From positions 1-34,570 of the forward strand of contig NZ_AKJF01000204.1 of assembly GCF_000282475.1 (NCBI RefSeq): a stretch of 34,570 nt of DNA, given 5' to 3'. Below, piece by piece: positions 27,797 through 34,570 of this stretch. The translations under genes were made by a program, and so were the position numbers. This stretch comes from Pseudomonas sp. GM78 (GTDB lineage: Bacteria > Pseudomonadota > Gammaproteobacteria > Pseudomonadales > Pseudomonadaceae). The notes under the pieces are model-generated. The model did not search any database. It was not told where the DNA came from and saw nothing but the letters and a program-made list of their open reading frames with translations. Every line of letters starts with the position of its first letter. Position 1 is the first letter of the stretch.

Positions 27797-29296
27797 TTAG
27801 CGGCGTTTGCTGCCGCCCAACAATGACCCCATCAACCCGCGCACCAATTGCCGTCCCAGCTGATTGGCCGCCTGTCGCATCGCCGATTTCAGTGCCTGCC
27901 CCGCCGCCGTGCCGAGAAACTCTCCAGCCTGCTCGGTGAAACTCGGCTCCTGCGCCGCCGGTTTTGCCGGTGCCGCCTCAGGCTCGGGGGCCAGCCCCTT
28001 GCGCCCCATCAGCACTTCATAGGCCGATTCACGATCGATCGGTTTGTCATATCGCCCCTTGCACGGCGAACCGGCGATCAGCAACGTGCGCTCCGTTTCG
28101 CTCAGCGGCCCGATGCGTGATTGAGGTGGAGCCACCAGCACGCGCTGGACCATTGCCGGTGTGCCTTTGTCCTGCAAAGTACCCACCAGCGCCTCGCCGA
28201 TACCCAGCTCGGTCAGCACCGACAGGGCGTCGAACGCCGGGTTCGGGCGGAAGCCATCGGCCACCGCCCGCAGGGATTTCTGCTCCTTGGCGGTGAACGC
28301 GCGCAAACCGTGCTGGATGCGCAGGCCCAGCTGTGCCAGCACGTCGTCGGGCAAGTCGCCCGGTGACTGGGTGACGAAATACACCCCCACGCCCTTGGAA
28401 CGAATCAGCCGCACCACTTGCTCCAGTCGATCCTGCAGCGCCTTGGGTGTGCCGGCGAACAACAGATGCGCCTCGTCGAAAAACAGCGCCAGCAGCGGTT
28501 TGTCCGCATCGCCGCGTTCCGGCAGTTGCTCGAACAGCTCGGCCAGCAGCCACAACAGGAAGGTCGCGTAGACCTTCGGCGCTTCATGCACCAGACGACT
28601 GGCGTCGAGCAGGTGAATGCGTCCGCGGCCATCGGCGGTCGGTTGCAGGATGTCCTCCAGTTGCAGCGCCGGTTCACCAAACAGCGCTTCCGCACCCTGC
28701 TGCTCCAGGGTTGCCAGGCGCCGTAACAGGGCCTGGCTGGAGCCGGTGGTCATCAGCGCCGCGTCATCACCCAGCAGTTCCGGGTTGTCCTTGAGGTGAT
28801 TGAGCAGTGCCTTGAGATCCTTCAGATCCAGCAGCAACAGGCCTTCGCGGTCGGCCACCTTGAACGCGGCATACAGCGCCGACTGCTGGCTGTCGGTCAA
28901 TTCCAGCAGGCTGCCCAGGAGTAACGGCCCCATTTCGCTCAATGTCGTGCGCAGCGGATGACCGGACTGACCGTGAATGTCCCACAAGGTCACCGGATAC
29001 GCCGCAGGCTTGTGGTTCAGCCATGGCATGCCGGCAATCCGCTCGGCGACCTTGCCCTGAGGGTTGCCGGCGGCGCCCAGGCCGCACAGGTCACCCTTGA
29101 TGTCGGCGGCAAACACTGCCACGCCGGCATCGCTGAAAGCTTCGGCCATGCGCTGCAAAGTGACGGTCTTACCGGTCCCGGTGGCGCCCGCGACCAATCC
29201 GTGGCGATTCGCCAGGCGCATGGCCTGGGCGATCGGCTGCCCCGAGAGATCGGCGCCGATAACAAGTTGCAATGAATCAGGCATTTGGTCACCCAT
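27797..29296 (-). CDS. HerA/FtsK-superfamily ATPase (YjgR/DUF853)
   Basis: 499 residues. Walker A GATGTGKT (37-44) and Walker B LALFFDEAHLLF (DEAH at 274-277) belong to the HerA-type P-loop of DUF853. A conserved arrangement AADIKGDL follows the P-loop. RLIRSKGVGVYFVTQSP carries the sensor segment. The C-terminus has a low-complexity Ala/Pro/Glu linker (about 430-450) and a basic tail (LVRGLMGSLLGGSKRR). YjgR-type proteins are widespread but unstudied; the HerA relatives are DNA-pumping ATPases, so a DNA role is possible. The start is either this ATG or the one at 29284; neither has a strong SD. Confidence 0.9.
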   Translation of the reverse strand: MGDQMPDSLQLVIGADLSGQPIAQAMRLANRHGLVAGATGTGKTVTLQRMAEAFSDAGVAVFAADIKGDLCGLGAAGNPQGKVAERIAGMPWLNHKPAAYPVTLWDIHGQSGHPLRTTLSEMGPLLLGSLLELTDSQQSALYAAFKVADREGLLLLDLKDLKALLNHLKDNPELLGDDAALMTTGSSQALLRRLATLEQQGAEALFGEPALQLEDILQPTADGRGRIHLLDASRLVHEAPKVYATFLLWLLAELFEQLPERGDADKPLLALFFDEAHLLFAGTPKALQDRLEQVVRLIRSKGVGVYFVTQSPGDLPDDVLAQLGLRIQHGLRAFTAKEQKSLRAVADGFRPNPAFDALSVLTELGIGEALVGTLQDKGTPAMVQRVLVAPPQSRIGPLSETERTLLIAGSPCKGRYDKPIDRESAYEVLMGRKGLAPEPEAAPAKPAAQEPSFTEQAGEFLGTAAGQALKSAMRQAANQLGRQLVRGLMGSLLGGSKRR

Positions 29297-29299
29297 GGT

Positions 29300-29326
29300 T
29301 AATCTTTGGTCCTACACGGCCGATAG
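29300..29326 (+). promoter_or_regulatory. Putative sigma-28 (FliA) promoter of the chemoreceptor gene
   Basis: TAAT (29300-29303), then exactly 15 bases, then GCCGATAG (29319-29326) fits the FliA consensus TAAA-N15-GCCGATAA with one mismatch in each box. A transcript starting near 29336 would have a 138-base leader to the chemoreceptor ATG at 29474. FliA promoters for chemoreceptor genes are usual in Pseudomonas. Confidence 0.65.
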
Positions 29327-29473
29327 AAATAACGACAAAGCAGACAGACACAAATTTGTCGGACATTTCCCTTAAGGAGCGACGGAAATATCTCTTGCTT
29401 TCAACATTGCCCATCATGCGTTCCTTTATAAAAGCACGCACTGGGCATTAAGACCTTAGCGGAACCCCAAGCC

Positions 29474-31363
29474 ATGAACAAAAATCTGCGTTTCAGCCAT
29501 AAAATCCTGCTTGCCGCCGCCCTTATCGTCATTGCCACTTTCGCCTCATTCACCCTGTATAACGACTATTTACAGCGCAATGCCATCCGCGAAGACCTGG
29601 ACAACTATCTCAACGAGATGGGCGACGTCACCGCCAACAACATCCAGACCTGGCTGACCGGCCGTATCCTGCTGATCGAGAACCTCTCGCAAAACATTGC
29701 CATCAACCCGGAACAGGCCAACGTCGCCGCCCTGCTGGAACAGAAAGCCCTGACGTCGACGTTCATGGCGTCCTACCTGGGTGACGCCACCGGGCACTTC
29801 ACCATTCGTCCGGATGCGAAGATGCCGGACGGTTTCGACCCACGGGTTCGGCCTTGGTACAAGGGCGCGCAAAACAGCAGCACGCCAACCCTGACCGAAC
29901 CCTATGTCGATGCAGCGACTGGGCAAACGATCATTTCTTTGGCCATGGCCTCGACCAAAGCCGGGCAAGCCGTAGGCGTGGTGGGCGGCGACCTCAGCCT
30001 GCAAACCTTGATCGACACCCTCAGCGCCCGGGATTTCAACGGCATGGGTTACGCCTTCCTGGTCAGCGCCGACGGCAAGATCCTGGTCCACCCGGACAAA
30101 GCCCTGGTCATGAAGTCCCTGGGCGAGGCGTACCCGCAAAATACCCCGCGCATCAGCCACGACCTCAGTGAAATCGTGGTCGATGGCAAGACCCGCATCG
30201 TCACCTTTACCCCGATCAAAGGCCTGCCGTCGGTCAATTGGTACATCGGCCTCTCGGTGGACAAGGACAAAGCCTTCTCGATGCTCAGCGAGTTCCGCGC
30301 CTCGGCGTTGTTTGCCACGGTGATCGCCGTCGCCATCATCATCGCCCTGCTAGGCATGTTGATCCGCCTGCTGATTCAGCCGCTGCACGTCATGACCCGG
30401 GCCATGGCCGACATCGCCGACGGTGAAGGCGACCTGACCAAGCGCCTGGTGATCCAGAACAACGACGAGTTCGGCAGCCTCGGCACCGCGTTCAACCGTT
30501 TCGTGGAGCGTATCCACGGTTCGATCCGCGAAGTGTCCTCGGCCACCGGCCAGGTCAACGAAGTGGCGCTGCGCGTGGTCGCCGCCTCGAACTCGTCGAT
30601 GTACAACTCCGACCAGCAAGCGTCGCGCACCAACAGCGTGGCAGCGGCGATCAACCAGCTCGGTGCCACCGCCCAGGAAATCGCCCGCAATGCCGCGCAA
30701 GCGTCGAGCCAGGCCAGCGATGCCCGCAACCTCGCTGAAGATGGCCAGCAGGTGGTAGACCGTAGCATTGCCGCCATGAATCAACTGTCGAACATGCTCA
30801 GCGCTTCGAGCAGCAACATCGAATCGCTCAACAGCAAAACCGTGAACATCGGGCAGATTCTTGAGGTGATCACCAGCATTTCCCAGCAAACCAATCTGCT
30901 GGCGCTCAACGCTGCCATCGAAGCAGCGCGGGCCGGTGAAGCCGGGCGTGGATTTGCCGTGGTGGCCGATGAAGTGCGCAACTTGGCGCATCGCACCCAG
31001 GAATCAGCGCAGCAGGTTCAGACCATGATCGAAGAATTGCAGGTTGGCGCCCGCGAGTCGGTCAGCACCATGAGCGACAGCCAGCGCCATAGCCAGGACA
31101 GCGTGGAAATCGCCAACCTGGCCGGCGAGCGCCTGAGCAGCGTGACGCAACGCATCGGCGAAATCGATGGCATGAACCAGTCGGTGGCGACCGCCACCGA
31201 GGAACAGACCGCGGTGGTCGAGTCGATCAACGTCGACATCACCGAAATCAATACCCTGAACCAGGAAGGTGTGGAAAACCTGCAATCGACGTTGCGCGCC
31301 TGTACGGATCTTGAGCAACAGGCGGCGCGGTTGAAGCAGCTGGTGGGCAGCTTCCGCATCTAG
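29474..31363 (+). CDS. Methyl-accepting chemotaxis protein, PctA-type amino-acid receptor
   Basis: 629 residues, the same length as P. aeruginosa PctA. A transmembrane helix at about 10-28 is followed by a periplasmic double-Cache domain (about 35-275), then transmembrane 278-300, HAMP (about 301-355) and a C-terminal signalling domain with the highly conserved hairpin tip (about 450-490, [21 protein letters not shown]). The amino-acid motif of dCache domains is partly visible: Arg126, Trp128, Tyr129, Tyr144 and Asp173 are in place, but position 121 is Phe in [11 protein letters not shown] where Tyr is usual. It is very close to PctA/PctB/PctC and CtaA/B/C; the exact orthologue cannot be fixed here. 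No CheB/CheR pentapeptide is present at the C-terminus. Confidence 0.95.
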   Translation: MNKNLRFSHKILLAAALIVIATFASFTLYNDYLQRNAIREDLDNYLNEMGDVTANNIQTWLTGRILLIENLSQNIAINPEQANVAALLEQKALTSTFMASYLGDATGHFTIRPDAKMPDGFDPRVRPWYKGAQNSSTPTLTEPYVDAATGQTIISLAMASTKAGQAVGVVGGDLSLQTLIDTLSARDFNGMGYAFLVSADGKILVHPDKALVMKSLGEAYPQNTPRISHDLSEIVVDGKTRIVTFTPIKGLPSVNWYIGLSVDKDKAFSMLSEFRASALFATVIAVAIIIALLGMLIRLLIQPLHVMTRAMADIADGEGDLTKRLVIQNNDEFGSLGTAFNRFVERIHGSIREVSSATGQVNEVALRVVAASNSSMYNSDQQASRTNSVAAAINQLGATAQEIARNAAQASSQASDARNLAEDGQQVVDRSIAAMNQLSNMLSASSSNIESLNSKTVNIGQILEVITSISQQTNLLALNAAIEAARAGEAGRGFAVVADEVRNLAHRTQESAQQVQTMIEELQVGARESVSTMSDSQRHSQDSVEIANLAGERLSSVTQRIGEIDGMNQSVATATEEQTAVVESINVDITEINTLNQEGVENLQSTLRACTDLEQQAARLKQLVGSFRI

Positions 31364-31378
31364 CCTTTTTGATCCGGC

Positions 31379-31403
31379 CTTCGCGGGCGGCTTGCCCGCG
31401 AAG
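31379..31403. repeat. Single REP-type hairpin after the chemoreceptor gene
   Basis: CTTCGCGGGC (31379-31388) and GCCCGCGAAG (31394-31403) form a 10-bp perfect stem with loop GGCTT, 15 bases beyond the chemoreceptor stop. It may act as its terminator or as an mRNA-stabilising end. It resembles one half of a class B unit. Confidence 0.8.
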
Positions 31404-31518
31404 ACGAAATACCCAGACACCAATCACTCAAACACCACCCCCCCTCCAAATCCCAACCGAACATCTATTCTTCATATAGGTCAATCAAGGAGAACAACGG
31501 ACCGGAGGGATGTTCATC

Positions 31519-32631
31519 GTGCATATCGCTGACATAACCATGTTCTACGCCCCTGCCAGCGGTGGCGTGCGCACTTATCTGGATGCCAAGCATCATCGCC
31601 TGTGCACCAGGCCCGGTATTCGCCACAGCCTGCTGATACCGGGGGCCGTTCTCAGCGAACAGGATGGCATCTACACGGTTCCGGCTCCCGCCCTGCCCTT
31701 CGGCAAAGGTTATCGCTTCCCTCTGCGCCTGGCGCCCTGGCGCAATGTCCTGCAGGATCTGCAACCCGAGCTGATTGAAGTCGGCGACCCCTACCTCACC
31801 GCCTGGGCGGCCCTGGACGCCCGGCGCCAACTGGATGTGCCGGTCATCGGCTTTTATCACTCCGACCTGCCACTGCTGGCCCGCAATCGAATGGGCAACT
31901 GGGTCACGCCAAACGTCGAGGCCTATGTCAGCAAGCTCTACGGCAACTTCGACCGGGTACTGGCACCGAGCCGGGTCATGGCCGACAAACTGATTGGCCT
32001 TGGGGTGAAGAATGTTTTCGTGCAGCCCCTGGGGGTCGATCTCCAGGTGTTTCATCCCGATGCACGGGACACCCGCCTTCGGGCCGAGCTGGGCCTCGAC
32101 GAAAACACTCATTTATTGATCTTTGCCGGGCGCGGTTCCAAGGAGAAGAACCTGCCGGTGCTGCTCGAATGCATGAAGCGCCTGGGCCGACGCTATCATT
32201 TGCTGCTGGTCGGCTCGTCGATGCCGACCACTGTGCCGGGCAACGTCACGGTCATCGACGATTTCTGCCCTGCCCCCCAAGTCGCCCGCCTGATGGCCAG
32301 TGCCGACGCCTTGCTGCATGCCGGCGATCAGGAAACCTTTGGTCTGGTGACTCTCGAAGCCATGGCCTGCGGCATCCCGGTGGTGGCGGTGGCCGCTGGC
32401 GCCTTTGAGGAAATCATCACCGATCAATGTGGCCTGTTGTGTGCCCCCAACGATTCGTTGGCCATGGCCAACGCCGTGCGCGAACTGTTCAGCCGGGGTA
32501 GCGCAGCCCTCGGCCAGCAAGCCCGACGCCATGTCGAGCGGTATTACGCCTGGGACACGGTGGTCAACAGCCTGCTCGGCCATTATCACGCCGTCCTCGG
32601 CAGCCAATGGCCGCGAGCCGCCAATGCTTGA
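31519..32631 (+). CDS. GT4-type glycosyltransferase
   Basis: 370 residues if started at the GTG at 31519, which has GGAGG 10 bases upstream; the ATG at 31510 is only 1 base from that SD. The N-terminal GT-B domain begins HIADITMFYAPASGGVRTYLDAKH, with the Gly-rich donor-side loop. The C-terminal domain has LLIFAGRGSKEKNLPVLLECM and the E-x7-E motif (GDQETFGLVTLEAMACG). This architecture is that of MgtA/PimB-like retaining glycosyltransferases that glycosylate lipid or nucleotide-linked acceptors. No signal or membrane segment is seen. Its end overlaps the deacetylase start (ATG 8 bases inside). The acceptor is unknown. Confidence 0.9.
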   Translation: MHIADITMFYAPASGGVRTYLDAKHHRLCTRPGIRHSLLIPGAVLSEQDGIYTVPAPALPFGKGYRFPLRLAPWRNVLQDLQPELIEVGDPYLTAWAALDARRQLDVPVIGFYHSDLPLLARNRMGNWVTPNVEAYVSKLYGNFDRVLAPSRVMADKLIGLGVKNVFVQPLGVDLQVFHPDARDTRLRAELGLDENTHLLIFAGRGSKEKNLPVLLECMKRLGRRYHLLLVGSSMPTTVPGNVTVIDDFCPAPQVARLMASADALLHAGDQETFGLVTLEAMACGIPVVAVAAGAFEEIITDQCGLLCAPNDSLAMANAVRELFSRGSAALGQQARRHVERYYAWDTVVNSLLGHYHAVLGSQWPRAANA

Positions 32632-33400
32632 ACCCACGGACGCGCCCGGCCTGCTGCTGGTACTGCACGATGTCGCGCCACCCACCTGGGCCGATTACCA
32701 GCCCTTTGTCGAGGCCGTCGACGCGCTTGGCAGCGTGCCGATCACTTGGCTGGTGGTGCCGGATTTCCACAAACACTACAACCTGCGAGCCCACCCGCAA
32801 TTTCGTCGTCAGCTCAGCGCACGACTCGAGCGTGGCGATGAACTGGTGCTACACGGTTATTTTCACTGCGATGACGCACCGAAGTCGAGCACTCCCCGCG
32901 ACTGGTTCATGCGCCGGATCTACACCCACGAAGGCGAGTTCTACAGTTTGTCTCGCGAGGCCGCCCTCACCCGCCTGCACGCCGGCATTGAAATGTTCCA
33001 GCGCTACGATTGGCCGTTGCAGGGTTTCGTCGCGCCGGCCTGGTTGATGAGTGAAGGCACGCGCCAGGCCTTGCGCCAATTACCGCTGGACTACACCAGC
33101 GACGCCCGGCATCTTTTTCGCTTGCCCGAATTCACCGCGATCGATGCTCCCGGCCTGGTCTGGAGTGCGCGCAGTGCCTGGCGGCGCGGTTTATCGAAGC
33201 TGGTCAGCCAGCAACTCGAACAGCGCTGGCGAACGGCGCCGGTGATTCGATTGGGCCTGCACCCGGTGGACATGCGTCATGAGTTCTCGCGTACTTACTG
33301 GCTGCAAACCCTCAAGCGCCTGCTCGATGAGGGCCGCGTGCCCATGACCAAGTCCGGTTGGCTGGCCTTGCACAGCGAGCGCATGGGGCGTGCGGCATGA
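32624..33400 (+). CDS. DUF2334-type polysaccharide deacetylase
   Basis: 258 residues from MLEPTDAPGLLLVLHDVAPP; the longer frame upstream lies inside the glycosyltransferase gene. The metal- and substrate-site motifs of the CE4-like NodB superfamily are visible: LHDVAPP (His-Asp at 15-16), HGYFH (77-81), FVAPAW (135-140) and LHPVDMRH (212-219). No signal peptide is present, so it is cytosolic. In the family such enzymes remove N-acetyl groups from sugars; acting on a lipid-linked GlcNAc is the inference. It overlaps the next gene by ATGA. Confidence 0.9.
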   Translation: MLEPTDAPGLLLVLHDVAPPTWADYQPFVEAVDALGSVPITWLVVPDFHKHYNLRAHPQFRRQLSARLERGDELVLHGYFHCDDAPKSSTPRDWFMRRIYTHEGEFYSLSREAALTRLHAGIEMFQRYDWPLQGFVAPAWLMSEGTRQALRQLPLDYTSDARHLFRLPEFTAIDAPGLVWSARSAWRRGLSKLVSQQLEQRWRTAPVIRLGLHPVDMRHEFSRTYWLQTLKRLLDEGRVPMTKSGWLALHSERMGRAA

Positions 33401-34392
33401 GTCGCTCGATCCTGCTATGCGTCGGCCTGCTCGCCGCGGTGCTGATTCCCTGGCTTCTGGGCGGCAGCGAAACCTGGTCGCGGCTCAAGGACTTTCCATT
33501 GAGCAGCTTGCTGGTCATGTTCGGCATGATCTTGCTGTGTTGGGTGGTCAATACCCTGCGATTGCGCCTGTTGCTGGGGGATCAGCGCAACAAGGTCAGC
33601 CCGGTCAAGAGCCTGGGCGTGGTGATGGCCGCCGAATTTGCCTATTGCGCCACGCCGGGTGGCAGCGGCGGGCCACTGACCATCATGGCCTTGCTGGCGC
33701 GCAACGGCGTACGACCGGCCAGGGGCAGCGCCGTGTTTGCCATGGACCAACTGAGCGATCTGTTGTTTTTCCTTTGCGCATTGACCGGGATTCTGATTTA
33801 CGCGCTGTTCCAACATCTCAGCCAGCACATGGCGTGGTTGCTGATCGTCAGCGCCCTCTCGATGTTCGGTGGCCTGGTCAGTTGCGTGCTGGTGGCGCGC
33901 TATCACCGCCTGGTGATCCGTCTGGGAGGCCGACTGCTGGCACGCCTCAACGTCGAGCCCTCGACCCGCATGCGTTGGGCACGAAAACTCCTGCACTTCC
34001 TGGCGGCGTTTACCGACACCCTCAAGTTACCCCCCCAGACACTAATAACAGTGTTCGGCTTGACGTGCGTGCATTGGATCTTGCGTTACAGCGTCCTGTA
34101 CCTGGCGCTGCGCGGGCTCGGCGCCGACTTGCAGTGGGCCTGGAGCTTTCTGATCCAGATGGTTTCATTGAGTGCGGGGCAGTTCAGCCTGTTGCCAGGC
34201 GGCGCCGGGGCGGCTGAATTGACTTCAGCGGCACTGTTGGCGCCCATGGTGGGTAAATCCACGGCGGCGGCCGCCATTCTGATCTGGCGGGCGGTGACCT
34301 ATTACTTCTATTTGCTGGTGGGTGGGCCGGTGTTTTTGCTGATGCTGGGCCGGCCATTGCTCAAGAAGCTCATGAAGAATGTGTATCCGTAG
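33397..34392 (+). CDS. Flippase-like integral membrane protein (YbhN/AglD, LPG-synthase-TM family)
   Basis: 331 residues from MSRSILLCVGLLAAVLIPWLLGG, starting on ATGA overlap with the deacetylase stop. About eight hydrophobic segments are present, and the conserved PF03706 features ATPGGSGGPLTIMALLARNG and SLLPGGAGAAELTSAALLAPM appear in the expected order. The family covers membrane domains of lysyl-phosphatidylglycerol synthase (MprF) and archaeal AglD; the soluble synthase domain is absent, so lysyl transfer is unlikely. A role in moving or modifying a lipid-linked sugar is plausible. No gene follows on this strand in the window. Confidence 0.88.
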   Translation: MSRSILLCVGLLAAVLIPWLLGGSETWSRLKDFPLSSLLVMFGMILLCWVVNTLRLRLLLGDQRNKVSPVKSLGVVMAAEFAYCATPGGSGGPLTIMALLARNGVRPARGSAVFAMDQLSDLLFFLCALTGILIYALFQHLSQHMAWLLIVSALSMFGGLVSCVLVARYHRLVIRLGGRLLARLNVEPSTRMRWARKLLHFLAAFTDTLKLPPQTLITVFGLTCVHWILRYSVLYLALRGLGADLQWAWSFLIQMVSLSAGQFSLLPGGAGAAELTSAALLAPMVGKSTAAAAILIWRAVTYYFYLLVGGPVFLLMLGRPLLKKLMKNVYP

Positions 34393-34570
34393 AAAGTGGT
34401 CTGCCGGTGAAAGCGGCCTGGAACATTGCGTTGGACTTTCGGACGCCTTCGCCGGCAAGCCGGGCTCCTACAGGGGATTGCGTGCGGCTCCCGATCAGGT
34501 CGGCTGTCAGGCCGCCTCGCTTTGGCTTTTGATTTTCTTGCCCCCTCGAGAGGCCGAGTGGAGGTTCTGC
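34393..34570. other. Right-edge intergenic region with REP-like unit
   Basis: After the flippase stop I see a REP-like unit CTTCGCCGGCAAGCCGGGCTCC (within 34446-34475, related to class B but with CCGGCAAGCCGG core). From about 34496 there is a stretch, GTCGGCTGTCAGGCCGCCTC followed by an A/T-richer run, that I recall as a dispersed intergenic sequence in fluorescent pseudomonads. No start of another gene is evident before the window ends. Confidence 0.5.

Noticed and set aside
31510-31512. ATG start for the glycosyltransferase
   Set aside because: The GGAGG site ends 1 base before it, too close for initiation; the GTG at 31519 has a 10-base spacing. The alternative is not excluded.

Overview
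This window looks like core chromosome of a fluorescent Pseudomonas (P. fluorescens group). The reasons are the gene order (tol-pal, ruvCAB, yebC, aspS, then oprD; and mscS-yajQ-panE through argJ-secA-dciA), the GC-rich codon use, the near family-length match of almost every protein to Pseudomonas homologues, and the REP sequences typical of these genomes. There is no sign of a prophage, integrative element, IS element, CRISPR array, tRNA or rRNA.

Layout. (1) Positions 1-10591 hold a long leftward run: fmdB-like, aspS, yebC, ruvC-ruvA-ruvB, ybgC, tolQ-tolR-tolA-tolB-pal and the start of cpoB, which runs off the left edge. These cover aspartyl-tRNA charging, Holliday-junction processing and the Tol-Pal envelope machine. 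(2) 10728-13386 holds small stress and accessory genes: a ribbon-helix-helix protein, a Dps-family ferritin, a membrane-anchored cold-shock protein, SlyX and a HIT-family protein. (3) 13387-14289 is a 0.9-kb stretch without a convincing gene, followed by an OprD-family porin with a structured leader. (4) 15821-24085 holds an MscS channel, YajQ, a PanE-like reductase, a hybrid-free sensor kinase, a PduO-type cobalamin adenosyltransferase, a Nudix-ThiE fusion, a GST and ArgJ. (5) 24207-27705 holds SecA with a divergent DciA (DUF721) helicase loader. (6) 27797-31363 holds a HerA/YjgR-type ATPase and a PctA-type amino-acid chemoreceptor with a sigma-28-like promoter. (7) 31519-34392 is a three-gene, translationally coupled operon: a GT4 glycosyltransferase, a DUF2334 polysaccharide deacetylase and a YbhN/AglD-type flippase-like membrane protein.

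The most interesting candidate for an undescribed system is the last operon. Its three activities together would fit synthesis, N-deacetylation and membrane handling of an envelope glycolipid. Other points worth checking are the cold-shock protein fused to four membrane helices, the sigma-28 promoter and the Tyr-to-Phe change in the chemoreceptor's ligand motif, an orphan terminator-like hairpin between dps and the cold-shock gene, a 9-codon leader ORF and structured 5' leader upstream of oprD, and three different REP-doublet (REPIN) classes within 35 kb. Starts were adjusted using Shine-Dalgarno (SD) sequences and family lengths; several genes (tolB, tolQ, ruvA, ruvB, HIT, Nudix-ThiE, probably the glycosyltransferase) appear to use GTG.
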